In this document: in pieces, positions 1 to 7,736 of the stretch
How positions within the stretch are numbered: the first letter of the stretch is position 1
How the letters are laid out: the number at the start of each line of letters is the position of its first letter
NCBI GenBank assembly: GCA_017479555.1
Contig: JAFVCB010000033.1
Coordinates: 1 to 36,168 of the forward strand
Reading direction: 5' to 3'
Source of the DNA: Bacteroidaceae bacterium
GTDB lineage: Bacteria > Bacteroidota > Bacteroidia > Bacteroidales > Bacteroidaceae
Length of the DNA: 36,168 nucleotides
The notes under the pieces: generated by a model
The model's database searches: none
What the model saw: the letters and a program-made list of their open reading frames with translations, nothing else
Told to the model about the DNA's origin: nothing
Position numbers and translations under genes: made by a program

Positions 1-942
1 CGTTTCAACTACAGCAGGCTCTTCGTAGGGTCTTTCCTGTATTTCTGTAACGACGGGTTCTTCTACCTCGGCTACGGTTTCGGCTTCTGTACCAACAACA
101 AGGATTTCGTCTGAATGGCCTTGAACTTCTTCACCATTCTCATCGTATATCACTTCTTGAGCGATTTCGCGCGCCTCTTCGGTCTCGTCCTGGACTCCAT
201 CTGCTTTGTCTACTCCGTCTACTCCGCGTTCAGCTACATCACCTATCTCTATTGTTGCCACATCATCAGATGTTGACTGTAAGTGGAAATCCTCAGCGAA
301 GATCCTATAAATTTGATCCCAATCACGTACAGGAAATCCAGGTTCTGGCTGCGCCACACAAATTGGTTGGTCACCGTTCCACTCTACAGCATTCCACCCT
401 GGACCTTCTACTATAACTGGCTCGCCATTCTCGTCTGGTGTATCAAGAATATACGCATCTATTTTGCCGTCAAGGTTGATATCCAAACCTATTGCGTTAT
501 GGTTCTCGTAAATCGTATGTTCGCCATAGACTGTTTGACCATTCAGCTGCGTGTAGAATCCAAATTCACGATCAGTAGGATGGTGAACGGGCATACCTGA
601 TTCCTCATGATGTCCTGTGTGATGGATTACTTGTGTTTCGTGATACACTTGATGAACATGCGTCACTTGTGTAGGTGCTTGAGGCTGAGCTGCTGCGTCA
701 GTAGCTACGTCTACCAAGTCCTGTACATTCTCGTCCAGTGTATTTGCCGCAGTAACATGCTGTGCAACAAAAGCACCTGCTGCTCCAAGAAGTGCTCCAG
801 CTCCAACACCTCCAGCCAAATAGGAGAGTATTTTTTGTTTGTCATCGTTCTTCATAGGAGTGAACTCTTGTGTACTTTCGAAGTTGGCGGGATTTGACCC
901 TTGTACATTGGTGTACGCTGTTTCGTCGATGTAGTTTGTCAT
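1..942 (-). CDS. Partial membrane-anchored His-rich acidic protein of unknown function
   Basis: The reading frame starts at an ATG at 942 and stays open for 314 codons to the left edge, so the C-terminus is missing. I do not recognise the family. A Gly/Ala-rich hydrophobic helix at about residues 38-60 probably spans or inserts in the membrane. A His-rich stretch follows at residues 95-121 (nine His). Residues 154-162 read DINLDGKID, which fits an EF-hand or dockerin-type calcium loop. The rest, from about residue 225, is strongly acidic (Glu/Asp/Val-rich) and probably extended. There is no cleavable signal peptide; a polar stretch of about 37 residues precedes the helix. It has its own promoter (987-1019) and lies downstream of the FHA and LytTR genes on the same strand, which suggests a shared role. 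Metal or calcium binding is inference from composition only. Confidence 0.75.
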   Translation of the reverse strand, partial: MTNYIDETAYTNVQGSNPANFESTQEFTPMKNDDKQKILSYLAGGVGAGALLGAAGAFVAQHVTAANTLDENVQDLVDVATDAAAQPQAPTQVTHVHQVYHETQVIHHTGHHEESGMPVHHPTDREFGFYTQLNGQTVYGEHTIYENHNAIGLDINLDGKIDAYILDTPDENGEPVIVEGPGWNAVEWNGDQPICVAQPEPGFPVRDWDQIYRIFAEDFHLQSTSDDVATIEIGDVAERGVDGVDKADGVQDETEEAREIAQEVIYDENGEEVQGHSDEILVVGTEAETVAEVEEPVVTEIQERPYEEPAVVET

Positions 943-986
943 AATAGTCAAGGGAGTTAAAGGGTGAGTTTTTTCGTTTGACAATG

Positions 987-1019
987 CAAAAGTATGTCAT
1001 CAAGCTACCGACCTACAAA
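987..1019 (-). promoter_or_regulatory. Bacteroidetes-type promoter of the His-rich protein gene
   Basis: Read on the minus strand, TTTG (1019-1016) is followed after 21 bases by TACTTTTG (994-987), matching the Bacteroidetes -33/-7 consensus TTTG ... TAnnTTTG. Transcription would begin near 980, leaving a leader of about 40 bases before the ATG at 942. So this gene can be expressed apart from the FHA gene 184 bases upstream. Confidence 0.6.
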
Positions 1020-1126
1020 TATTTTTTGCCTTTCGGTACGAAATAGGGAGTTTTAGGTACAAAATGGTTTTCTATCCACGAGATTGATAAAGAAAATACC
1101 CTTCTATGATGCTTTTCCAAAGGCGT

Positions 1127-1840
1127 TCAGGAAGTCACAAATTTAGATTTACACGTTGCACAACCTGGACGGGTGGAAAGCATATCATAGTCTACCATAC
1201 CAAAGGGTGTGCCGCACACAGGACATTTGTATTGCGCCTTAAACTCTTTTTCCAAACGTTTGCGCTCAAGAGGAAAGAACTCTGCTTCCCTGTTGCGCTT
1301 GATAAACATGAATATTACAAAGATTAGGGCTAAAACAATAGGAATAGCAGTGATGACAAACGTCATATTTTCTGGTATATCGAACAGTTTTGTTGCTGCA
1401 GAACCCAGTAAACCACCACCGAGAGAAAAGATCATTGTCAACATTTGTTTAGTGCCAGCCTTTTGTTGTGCTATCGTGAGGTTCATCAAGTCGGTTTGGT
1501 AGTTCTCCCAAAGAACTTTGAGGTGTCGTATATCTGCAAACTTAGGTAGAAATGGGTCTATCGATTTCCATGAAATAGGATAGCGCTCCATACCCACCGC
1601 GAGTGGCGTGCCTCGCTTGAGCATATATCTCACCACTGGAACATTGTCTACATACGTGACGTTCTCCTCATTGAGATTGGTCAGTACAAAGTCTTCTCCT
1701 TTATCGCTTTCGAGCATAAAGTGTTCTTTACTCACATACGGAGGTATACCCTCTGTATTTTTCACCAGTTGGGGCTTTTCGTTGTCGCGCTTCACGCGAA
1801 GGCAACCACTGGCTGGATCACGTCCTATGATTATCTTCAT
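1127..1840 (-). CDS. FHA-domain membrane protein with C-terminal zinc ribbon
   Basis: The protein has 237 residues in three parts. Residues 1-90 resemble a forkhead-associated domain, a phosphothreonine-peptide binding fold: G6-R7, S37 and H40 in a VSKEH motif, and N60/N66 in the NVTYVDN stretch sit where FHA signature residues fall. Two hydrophobic segments follow at about 131-150 and 160-180. The C-terminus (206-230) carries Cys-x2-Cys and Cys-x2-Cys pairs, a zinc ribbon of rubredoxin type. Both the FHA and ribbon parts would face the cytoplasm if the two helices form a hairpin. It lies 75 bases downstream of the LytTR gene with no promoter-like sequence between, so they are probably cotranscribed. 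No kinase or phosphatase partner is visible in the window. The FHA call is motif-based and moderately sure; the cellular role is unknown. Confidence 0.75.
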   Translation of the reverse strand: MKIIIGRDPASGCLRVKRDNEKPQLVKNTEGIPPYVSKEHFMLESDKGEDFVLTNLNEENVTYVDNVPVVRYMLKRGTPLAVGMERYPISWKSIDPFLPKFADIRHLKVLWENYQTDLMNLTIAQQKAGTKQMLTMIFSLGGGLLGSAATKLFDIPENMTFVITAIPIVLALIFVIFMFIKRNREAEFFPLERKRLEKEFKAQYKCPVCGTPFGMVDYDMLSTRPGCATCKSKFVTS

Positions 1841-1915
1841 GACTGAATGTATTTTCCGATTAGGATCTTATATATAAATATGGTATAGACAGAATGGGGC
1901 GAGAACGGACGCTAC

Positions 1916-2284
1916 CTATTTCTTGATTTGCAGCATCAATTCACGCAACTTCTTGAGCGCTTCTTTGGAAATAGAGAGTTGGAAAACAAAGTGGTCGTTG
2001 TCGCTCAGCACCAACGACTGATTACGAATGTTGATGCGATAGATGTAGTTGAGGTTCACGATATATCGTTTACCTATCCTGACAAACGAACGCGCTAAGT
2101 CGCCTTTTTGTTTTTCCAAAAAATGCTCCATCGCACCTAAGTTCATGGACACAAGTGCTTTGAGCTTATTCACAGTTGTCAGCTCTGTAATATTCGCTGA
2201 AGCCTCAATGTAGACCACCTTTGTCAAGTCCACACGAAGCAGTTCGTCGCGAGAGTTGAAGTAAACAAGATTGGAGGAGGGCAT
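1916..2284 (-). CDS. Stand-alone LytTR-type DNA-binding regulator
   Basis: This 122-residue protein is almost only a LytTR domain, the DNA-binding module usually fused to a response-regulator receiver. Typical features are the N-terminal YFNSRDELLRVDL segment, the central FVRIGKRYIVNLNYI block (LytTR consensus: F.R.h.s.ivN...I) and a basic C-terminal helix ending LRELMLQIKK. No receiver domain, transmembrane segment or sensor precedes it, so the signal must come from elsewhere. Such single-domain LytTR proteins are common in Bacteroidales. I chose the ATG at 2284 because the domain begins a few residues later; an in-frame TTG at 2320 would add 12 residues without domain content. It heads the minus-strand cluster with the FHA protein and may regulate it; that is inference. 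Confidence 0.8.
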   Translation of the reverse strand: MPSSNLVYFNSRDELLRVDLTKVVYIEASANITELTTVNKLKALVSMNLGAMEHFLEKQKGDLARSFVRIGKRYIVNLNYIYRINIRNQSLVLSDNDHFVFQLSISKEALKKLRELMLQIKK

Positions 2285-2699
2285 ACCAATACTATTTTTA
2301 TCAAAAGACTTTCGACACAAGAGCTACTATAGCTACCATACAGGGGATGTCACACCCTTGCTTTTGCTTTTTGCACAAAACGCTACATAACTCCTATCTT
2401 TTTCAGCGCAAATTTAACAATTATTTTGTTTGTTCCTTTGATAGCTTATCTTTTTTTCGATTTTTATACAAAATTATGCGATGTACGTATGCAAAGAAAG
2501 CGGTTTTTTAGTCTGATTGTTTGATAGTCTATATCTTCTTTCGTACTTTTGCGATATCCGATGCCTACTACCATCATCGAGCCGCCTTTCTTCTGCGTGT
2601 CCTCCTCTAAGTAGTTTTGGCACAAGTGATATAACTACACCTATAAGTCTATGAGGCTCGCCATAGGTTTAGGGTTGTACGTTTTTCTGACATTCTTTT
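2285..2699. other. Divergent intergenic region between the LytTR regulator and plsC
   Basis: This 415-base A/T-rich stretch holds no convincing gene. It contains the plsC promoter (2520-2551) and, on the minus strand, a possible -7 element TAAATTTG (2416-2409) for the LytTR gene with no -33 match. An open frame from an ATG at 2651 overlaps plsC out of frame and looks like a shadow. The plsC leader of about 140 bases (2558-2699) shows no strong hairpin. Confidence 0.5.
2520..2551 (+). promoter_or_regulatory. Promoter upstream of plsC-fkp
   Basis: TTTG at 2520-2523, a 20-base spacer, and TACTTTTG at 2544-2551 match the Bacteroidetes promoter consensus fully. Transcription would start near 2558 and read plsC and probably fkp. 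Confidence 0.6.
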
Positions 2700-3446
2700 A
2701 TGCTCACCTTGCTCTATCGTCTCTATCAAGTTTTTGTAGCTGCACCCATTATTATAGTGGTCACGCTGCTTGCAGCACTATGCACCACCGTGGGTTGTAT
2801 GATGGGCAAAGGACACTTTTGGGGTTATTGGCCAGGCCGTATATGGAGCATCGTCATCTGTCGTGCGCTGTTGTTGCCCGTTACAATAGAGGGCTGCGAA
2901 CATCTGCAACCCTCGCAAAGCTATGTTTTTGTGGCCAATCACCAAGGGGCATTCGACATCTTCTTGATATATGGTTTCTTGCCTCGTCATTTCAAGTGGA
3001 TGATGAAACGCGGATTACGCACCATTCCACTGGTGGGCTACGCCTGCAAGAAGGCAGGACACATTTTTGTGGATAAGCGAGGAGCAAAAGCCATAGAGCG
3101 TACGATTGAGACAGCGCGCGCCACCTTGCAGGAGGGTACTTCCCTAACCGTTTTCCCCGAGGGGGCACGCACGTTCACTGGGCATTTAGGGGTCTTTCGG
3201 CGCGGGGCTTTCACCTTAGCTCATGACATTGGGCTTCCTATCGTGCCGATGACAATCGATGGTAGTTTTGACGTTTTGCCACGTATGCGGGGCTTCAACT
3301 TTGTGAAATGGCATCCCTTGCGCCTCGTGATTCATCCCCCCATTGATTCGGAGAACATTCAGACGGCAATGACTACAGCCTACTCCACGATTATGGCCTC
3401 GCTTCCCGAAAGACATCAAGGCTTTGTGCCAAACCCCGACCAATAA
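2700..3446 (+). CDS. plsC: 1-acyl-sn-glycerol-3-phosphate acyltransferase (PlsC family)
   Basis: A 248-residue lysophosphatidic acid acyltransferase, which adds the second acyl chain to make phosphatidic acid at the inner membrane. An N-terminal hydrophobic helix (about 11-36) anchors it. The acyltransferase motifs are in order: NHQGAFD with catalytic H81 and D86, a GHIFVDKRG block near 120-128, FPEGAR at 152-157 binding the phosphate, and the LPIVPMTIDGS block. Length suits the family. The start is the first ATG after an in-frame stop at 2688-2690. It has a good promoter (2520-2551), and fkp follows after 65 bases on the same strand, so the two may share a transcript, although a possible -7 element (TAGATTTG, 3458-3465) lies between them. 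A related lysophospholipid or ornithine-lipid acyltransferase cannot be excluded. Confidence 0.9.
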   Translation: MLTLLYRLYQVFVAAPIIIVVTLLAALCTTVGCMMGKGHFWGYWPGRIWSIVICRALLLPVTIEGCEHLQPSQSYVFVANHQGAFDIFLIYGFLPRHFKWMMKRGLRTIPLVGYACKKAGHIFVDKRGAKAIERTIETARATLQEGTSLTVFPEGARTFTGHLGVFRRGAFTLAHDIGLPIVPMTIDGSFDVLPRMRGFNFVKWHPLRLVIHPPIDSENIQTAMTTAYSTIMASLPERHQGFVPNPDQ

Positions 3447-3511
3447 AGGCTATAGCGTAGATTTGCCTACAAACCTACTCTTTTTTCTAACGTTTATTAC
3501 CTCAGACCACC

Positions 3512-6367
3512 ATGAAGCACCTGCTCTCGCTTCCGCCCAACGTAGTTCCTCACTTCCACAAGCTCACCGGTCTTTCATCAGATGACTGGTTCTGCACCGC
3601 CGATCCCGTAGGGCATAAGTTGGGCTCGGGAGGTGGCACGGCATGGCTTCTTGGCGAGGCTTATGCAGCCGCTCAATCCGACACTGATTTCTTCACTTGG
3701 CTACGCAGCGAGCAGCGACTCTTGCTCCACGCTGGCGGACAGAGCAGGCGATTGCCTTGCTATGCACCCTCGGGAAAAGCCCTCACACCGATGCCAGTGT
3801 TTCGTTGGGAGAGTGGACAAACGATAGACCAAACTCTCCTTGACACGCAGCTACCGCTCTACCACACCATCTTGGAGCAAGCTCCTCAAAACCTCAACAC
3901 GCTCATTGCCAGCGGCGATGTATTTCTACGTTCCACCCAGCCTCTACCGCCCATTCCCGAAGACGTAGATGTGGTATGTTATGGGCTCTGGGCTGATGCC
4001 GATATAGCCAGTCATCATGGGGTGTTCCTCATTCCGCGCAATGGGTCGGGCGAACTTGACTTTATGCTTCAGAAACCCTCAATTGAGGAACAGCGAAGGT
4101 ATGTCGGCTCGCACTATCTATTGATGGACGTGGGTCTATGGCTTCTGTCGCCTCGGGCAGTGGAGTTGTTGATGCAGAAATGTGTCAAGCCCGATGGTCG
4201 TCCCAATGTGGACAGCGATTTGCTGACCTACGATTTATATAGTGAGTTTGGCGGTGCGTTAGGCAACCATCCTTCGCAGCCCGATGCGCTACTCTCCTCG
4301 CTCAAGGTGTGTATCTTGCCACTCCAAGGTGGAGAGTTCTATCATTTCGGTACGGCTCCCGAACTCCTCTCTTCGGCCATGGCGCTACAGAACATTGTGC
4401 GCGACCAGCGTTTAATCATACAACAACATGTCAAGGCGCATCCCTCACTCTTCACCCAAAATGCACTGGTGCATCAGTCTTTTTCTGCTGCTAACCAATA
4501 CATTTGGGTAGAAAACGCCTGTGTCGGAGCGAAATGGCAACTCTCGCATCACAATATCATCACGGGTGTACCTCAGAACGACTGGGCCATCACGCTCTCG
4601 CCTGAAATTTGTATCGACATTGTACCTATCGGCGATACGGCCTATGCGCTGCGCCCCTATGGCTACTACGACACGTTCCGTGGTGGCACTGAGTCGCTCT
4701 TTCTCGGTAAACCCTTCGGATGGTGGCTGTCGGAACGTGGCCTTACCACCTCTCAGATAGCAGGCAGCGAGGACTTGCAGTCAGCACAGCTCTTCCCCGT
4801 ACTGAACGACATCAACGAACTGCCCCGATGGTTTGACTATATCACGCAAGGCGGCTCAGCCGAGGACACTGCGGCCTACCTTACGCTGCCACGTTTGAGT
4901 GCCGAAGAACTCTCCGAACGCGCCAACCTACCTCGACTTTTTGCACAGCGTCAAGCCTACAGCAAGGCCATACTTCCTGAGTTGGCACGCAACTGGCGTA
5001 AGAGTATCTTCTATCAGACCAACTTGGCCGACATGGCTCAGCATTTTGTGACGCACGGTCTCACAGCCCCTTCTTCACTCCCCGAAGATGCGCCACTTAT
5101 GATGCGTATCCATGCAGAGATGTTTCGCAGCGAGATAGCACGATTGCGCGGCGACGCTACGGCTACTGAGGCTTCTGCGCATGCCTTCGAGTTGTTGGCC
5201 GAAGGTCTTACAGCCGAAGCACGACGCACCAAGGTCACACCCCGTCTGAGTGTATATCCCGACCAAATAGTATGGGGAAGAAGTCCAGTACGTATCGATG
5301 TGGCAGGCGGATGGACAGATACACCGCCCTACTCGCTCACTCATGGTGGGGCTGTCATCAACTTGGCCATCGAGTTGGGTGGGCAACAACCTCTGCAGGT
5401 TTATGTCAAGCCCTGTAAAGAGCCCGTCATTGTGTGCCGCAGTATCGATTTGAGTGCTTCGGAACGGCTCACCACCTACGAAGAATTGGCTCAATTCAAT
5501 CGTGTAGGCTCGCCATTCTCCATTCCCAAGGCTGCGTTAGCTCTCTGCGGTTTTCTGCCAGGCTTTGGTACAGAGCGATATACCTCGCTGCGCCAACAAC
5601 TCGAAGCCTTTGGTGCAGGTATTGAGATAACTCTATTAGCAGCTATACCCGCAGGTAGCGGATTGGGGACAAGTAGCATATTGGCCGCCACCGTGCTGGG
5701 TGCGCTAAGCGATTTCTGCGACCTACGCTGGGACGCTGCCGAGGTTTGCCGCCGTGTATTGGTACTCGAACAGCTGCTTACCACTGGCGGAGGATGGCAA
5801 GACCAGTTCGGCGGTGTGTTGCCTGGCGTCAAACTGCTTCAGACCGAACAGGGATTTAACCAAACACCCGTAACAAGATGGCTACCCGACACGCTATTCA
5901 CCGCTCCTGAGTTTCAATCTTGTCATCTGTTGTACTATACGGGCATTACGCGTACGGCCAAACATATTTTAGCTGAAATCGTGCGCGGCATGTTCCTCAA
6001 CTCCACCACTCACCTACGTTTGCTCTCGGAGATGAAAGCCCACACGATGAATATGTACGATGCCTTGCAACGTGCCAACTTTGAACTTTACGGCAAACTC
6101 TTGCGACGCACTTGGGTGCAAAACCAAGCTCTCGACGCTGGGACTAATCCGCCACAAGTAGCACGTATATGCAACGAGATAGACGACCTATGTTCGGGCT
6201 ACAAACTCCCAGGTGCTGGCGGTGGTGGCTATCTCTACATGGTAGCCAAGGATGCTGAAGCGGCCCAACGTATCAGACAGCGTCTTAGCGAAAATCCACC
6301 CGCCGCTGGCGCACGATTTGTCGATATGCACATCAGTCAAACTGGCCTACAAGTCAGTCGCAGTTAG
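3512..6367 (+). CDS. fkp: Bifunctional L-fucokinase / GDP-fucose pyrophosphorylase
   Basis: A 951-residue fusion enzyme of the Fkp type known from Bacteroides (about 950 residues): it phosphorylates L-fucose with ATP and then forms GDP-L-fucose from fucose-1-phosphate and GTP, a salvage route for fucosylating surface capsule and glycoproteins. The N-terminal half is the pyrophosphorylase, with the nucleotide-binding LGSGGGTAW near residue 37 and HAGGQSRRLP near 73. The C-terminal half is a GHMP kinase: WGRSPVRIDVAGGW from residue 588, phosphate loop AGSGLGTSS at 714-722, and LPGAGGGGY at 899-907. All kinase motifs look intact. The protein should be cytosolic. It follows plsC by 65 bases and ends before a clear terminator (6438-6478). 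An alpha-L-fucosidase gene at 23613 could supply fucose, but no fucose permease is seen here. Confidence 0.96.
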   Translation: MKHLLSLPPNVVPHFHKLTGLSSDDWFCTADPVGHKLGSGGGTAWLLGEAYAAAQSDTDFFTWLRSEQRLLLHAGGQSRRLPCYAPSGKALTPMPVFRWESGQTIDQTLLDTQLPLYHTILEQAPQNLNTLIASGDVFLRSTQPLPPIPEDVDVVCYGLWADADIASHHGVFLIPRNGSGELDFMLQKPSIEEQRRYVGSHYLLMDVGLWLLSPRAVELLMQKCVKPDGRPNVDSDLLTYDLYSEFGGALGNHPSQPDALLSSLKVCILPLQGGEFYHFGTAPELLSSAMALQNIVRDQRLIIQQHVKAHPSLFTQNALVHQSFSAANQYIWVENACVGAKWQLSHHNIITGVPQNDWAITLSPEICIDIVPIGDTAYALRPYGYYDTFRGGTESLFLGKPFGWWLSERGLTTSQIAGSEDLQSAQLFPVLNDINELPRWFDYITQGGSAEDTAAYLTLPRLSAEELSERANLPRLFAQRQAYSKAILPELARNWRKSIFYQTNLADMAQHFVTHGLTAPSSLPEDAPLMMRIHAEMFRSEIARLRGDATATEASAHAFELLAEGLTAEARRTKVTPRLSVYPDQIVWGRSPVRIDVAGGWTDTPPYSLTHGGAVINLAIELGGQQPLQVYVKPCKEPVIVCRSIDLSASERLTTYEELAQFNRVGSPFSIPKAALALCGFLPGFGTERYTSLRQQLEAFGAGIEITLLAAIPAGSGLGTSSILAATVLGALSDFCDLRWDAAEVCRRVLVLEQLLTTGGGWQDQFGGVLPGVKLLQTEQGFNQTPVTRWLPDTLFTAPEFQSCHLLYYTGITRTAKHILAEIVRGMFLNSTTHLRLLSEMKAHTMNMYDALQRANFELYGKLLRRTWVQNQALDAGTNPPQVARICNEIDDLCSGYKLPGAGGGGYLYMVAKDAEAAQRIRQRLSENPPAAGARFVDMHISQTGLQVSRS

Positions 6368-6437
6368 CATCGCAGTCTGACGCTATGACTATGGTGTAAC
6401 GAAGAGTATTAAAGCATTTAAGCGAATACCAATAAAC

Positions 6438-6478
6438 AATACGCGAAGCCTCGTTGGAAGCTTCGCGTATTTTCTTTT
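6438..6478 (+). terminator. Intrinsic terminator after fkp
   Basis: A perfect 12-base inverted repeat (6438-6449 with 6460-6471, 10-base loop, arm sequence AATACGCGAAGC) is followed by a T-rich run to 6478. It ends the plus-strand plsC-fkp transcript; the convergent aldolase gene stops at 6543. Confidence 0.8.
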
Positions 6479-6542
6479 ATGGTGTCAAATGATTATTGTG
6501 AATCTTCTAAGTGGAAGTTCACTTTCTCTCTGACAGAATTGA

Positions 6543-7547
6543 TTACTCGGCGAGTTTGTTGTCGCTGCCTAATACATCAACGATTTTGTGCTTGTAGAGT
6601 TCTGTCATCAAGTCGCGTGCAGGACCACAGTACTTGCGGGGGTCGAACTCTCCGGGCTTCTCGGTGAATACCTTGCGCACAGCTGCGGTGAATGCCAAAC
6701 GGCTGTCGCTGTCGATATTGATCTTGCAAACAGCGCTGGCTGCAGCCTTACGGAGCTGCTCCTCTGGAATACCTACTGCATCGGGCAACTTACCGCCGTT
6801 GGCATTGATGATGTCCACATATTCTTGAGGTACACTGCTGCTTCCGTGAAGCACGATGGGGAAACCGGGGAGTTTCTGCATGATAGCATCGAGTACATCG
6901 AAAGCCAATGGGGGAGGCACGAGACGACCTGTCTTGGGGTCGCGGGTACACTGTTCGGGCTTGAACTTGTATGCGCCATGGCTTGTACCGATGCTGATAG
7001 CGAGGCTATCTACACCTGTGCGGCTCACGAAGTCAATCACTTCTTCAGGCTGTGTGTAGTGTGACTCCTCTGCCACAACATCGTCCTCTACGCCAGCCAA
7101 CACACCGAGCTCGCCCTCAACAGTTACGTCGAACTGGTGAGCATATTCTACCACTTTCTTGGTCAGGGCGATATTCTCCTCGTAGGGCAGTGCGCTACCA
7201 TCAATCATCACGCTGGAGAAACCGAAGTCTACGCAGCTCTTACATACCTCAAAGCTGTCACCATGGTCGAGGTGCAAACAGATTTCGGGCTTTTCACAAC
7301 CGAGTTCCTTAGCATACTCTACAGCTCCTTGAGCCATATAGCGAAGCAAGGTTTGGTTGGCATAGTTGCGCGCACCCTTTGATACCTGCAAGATGACAGG
7401 GCTCTTGAGTTCGCTGCTGGCTTTGATGATAGCTTGCAGCTGCTCCATGTTGTTGAAGTTGAACGCGGGGATGGCGTATCCTCCGCTTATGGCACGTTTG
7501 AACATCTCACGGGTGTTCACCAGGCCAAGTTCACGATAACTTACCAT
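6543..7547 (-). CDS. fba: Class II fructose-1,6-bisphosphate aldolase
   Basis: A 334-residue zinc-dependent aldolase that splits fructose-1,6-bisphosphate into dihydroxyacetone phosphate and glyceraldehyde-3-phosphate in glycolysis and makes it in gluconeogenesis. Visible are LHLDHGDSF with D94 and zinc ligand H95, the VEGELGVLAG block with the conserved Glu, SIGTSHGAYK, and IVLHGSSSVP with another zinc-binding His. The frame is open further upstream, but the extra residues are not aldolase-like. The ATG at 7547 gives MVSYRELGLVNTREMF, a typical N-terminus, and lies downstream of a -7 element at 7593-7600. It lies 190 bases downstream of the inositol phosphate synthase gene and converges on fkp. 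Confidence 0.95.
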   Translation of the reverse strand: MVSYRELGLVNTREMFKRAISGGYAIPAFNFNNMEQLQAIIKASSELKSPVILQVSKGARNYANQTLLRYMAQGAVEYAKELGCEKPEICLHLDHGDSFEVCKSCVDFGFSSVMIDGSALPYEENIALTKKVVEYAHQFDVTVEGELGVLAGVEDDVVAEESHYTQPEEVIDFVSRTGVDSLAISIGTSHGAYKFKPEQCTRDPKTGRLVPPPLAFDVLDAIMQKLPGFPIVLHGSSSVPQEYVDIINANGGKLPDAVGIPEEQLRKAAASAVCKINIDSDSRLAFTAAVRKVFTEKPGEFDPRKYCGPARDLMTELYKHKIVDVLGSDNKLAE

Positions 7548-7592
7548 AATGTCTTGTGATTTTAAGTTTGATTGATTTTCGATATTCGACAG

Positions 7593-7600
7593 CAAATATA
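7593..7600 (-). promoter_or_regulatory. Possible -7 element of fba
   Basis: TATATTTG on the minus strand matches TAnnTTTG. No TTTG is found at the expected -33 distance. It sits 46 bases before the chosen aldolase start and supports that start over the longer open frame. Confidence 0.4.
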
Positions 7601-7736
7601 TGAATTTTCGTACTTCTTTTGCGCTTGAACGTCTAATAATTGCTTGCAATACTTCCTGCAAGAAGCCTTTCGTGGGCAAAAGCGCAAAGTCGGCACGTAA
7701 GTTTGGTGGAAAAGGGAGGTGGTGTGAACGACGTTC

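Noticed and set aside
283..897. Two plus-strand open frames (105 and 96 codons) at the left edge.
   Set aside because: They lie antisense to the long minus-strand frame from 942, which has a promoter and coherent protein features; the plus-strand translations look like shadows.
2651..3076. 141-codon plus-strand frame overlapping the start of plsC.
   Set aside because: Out of frame with a well-conserved acyltransferase; the translation has no recognisable domain.
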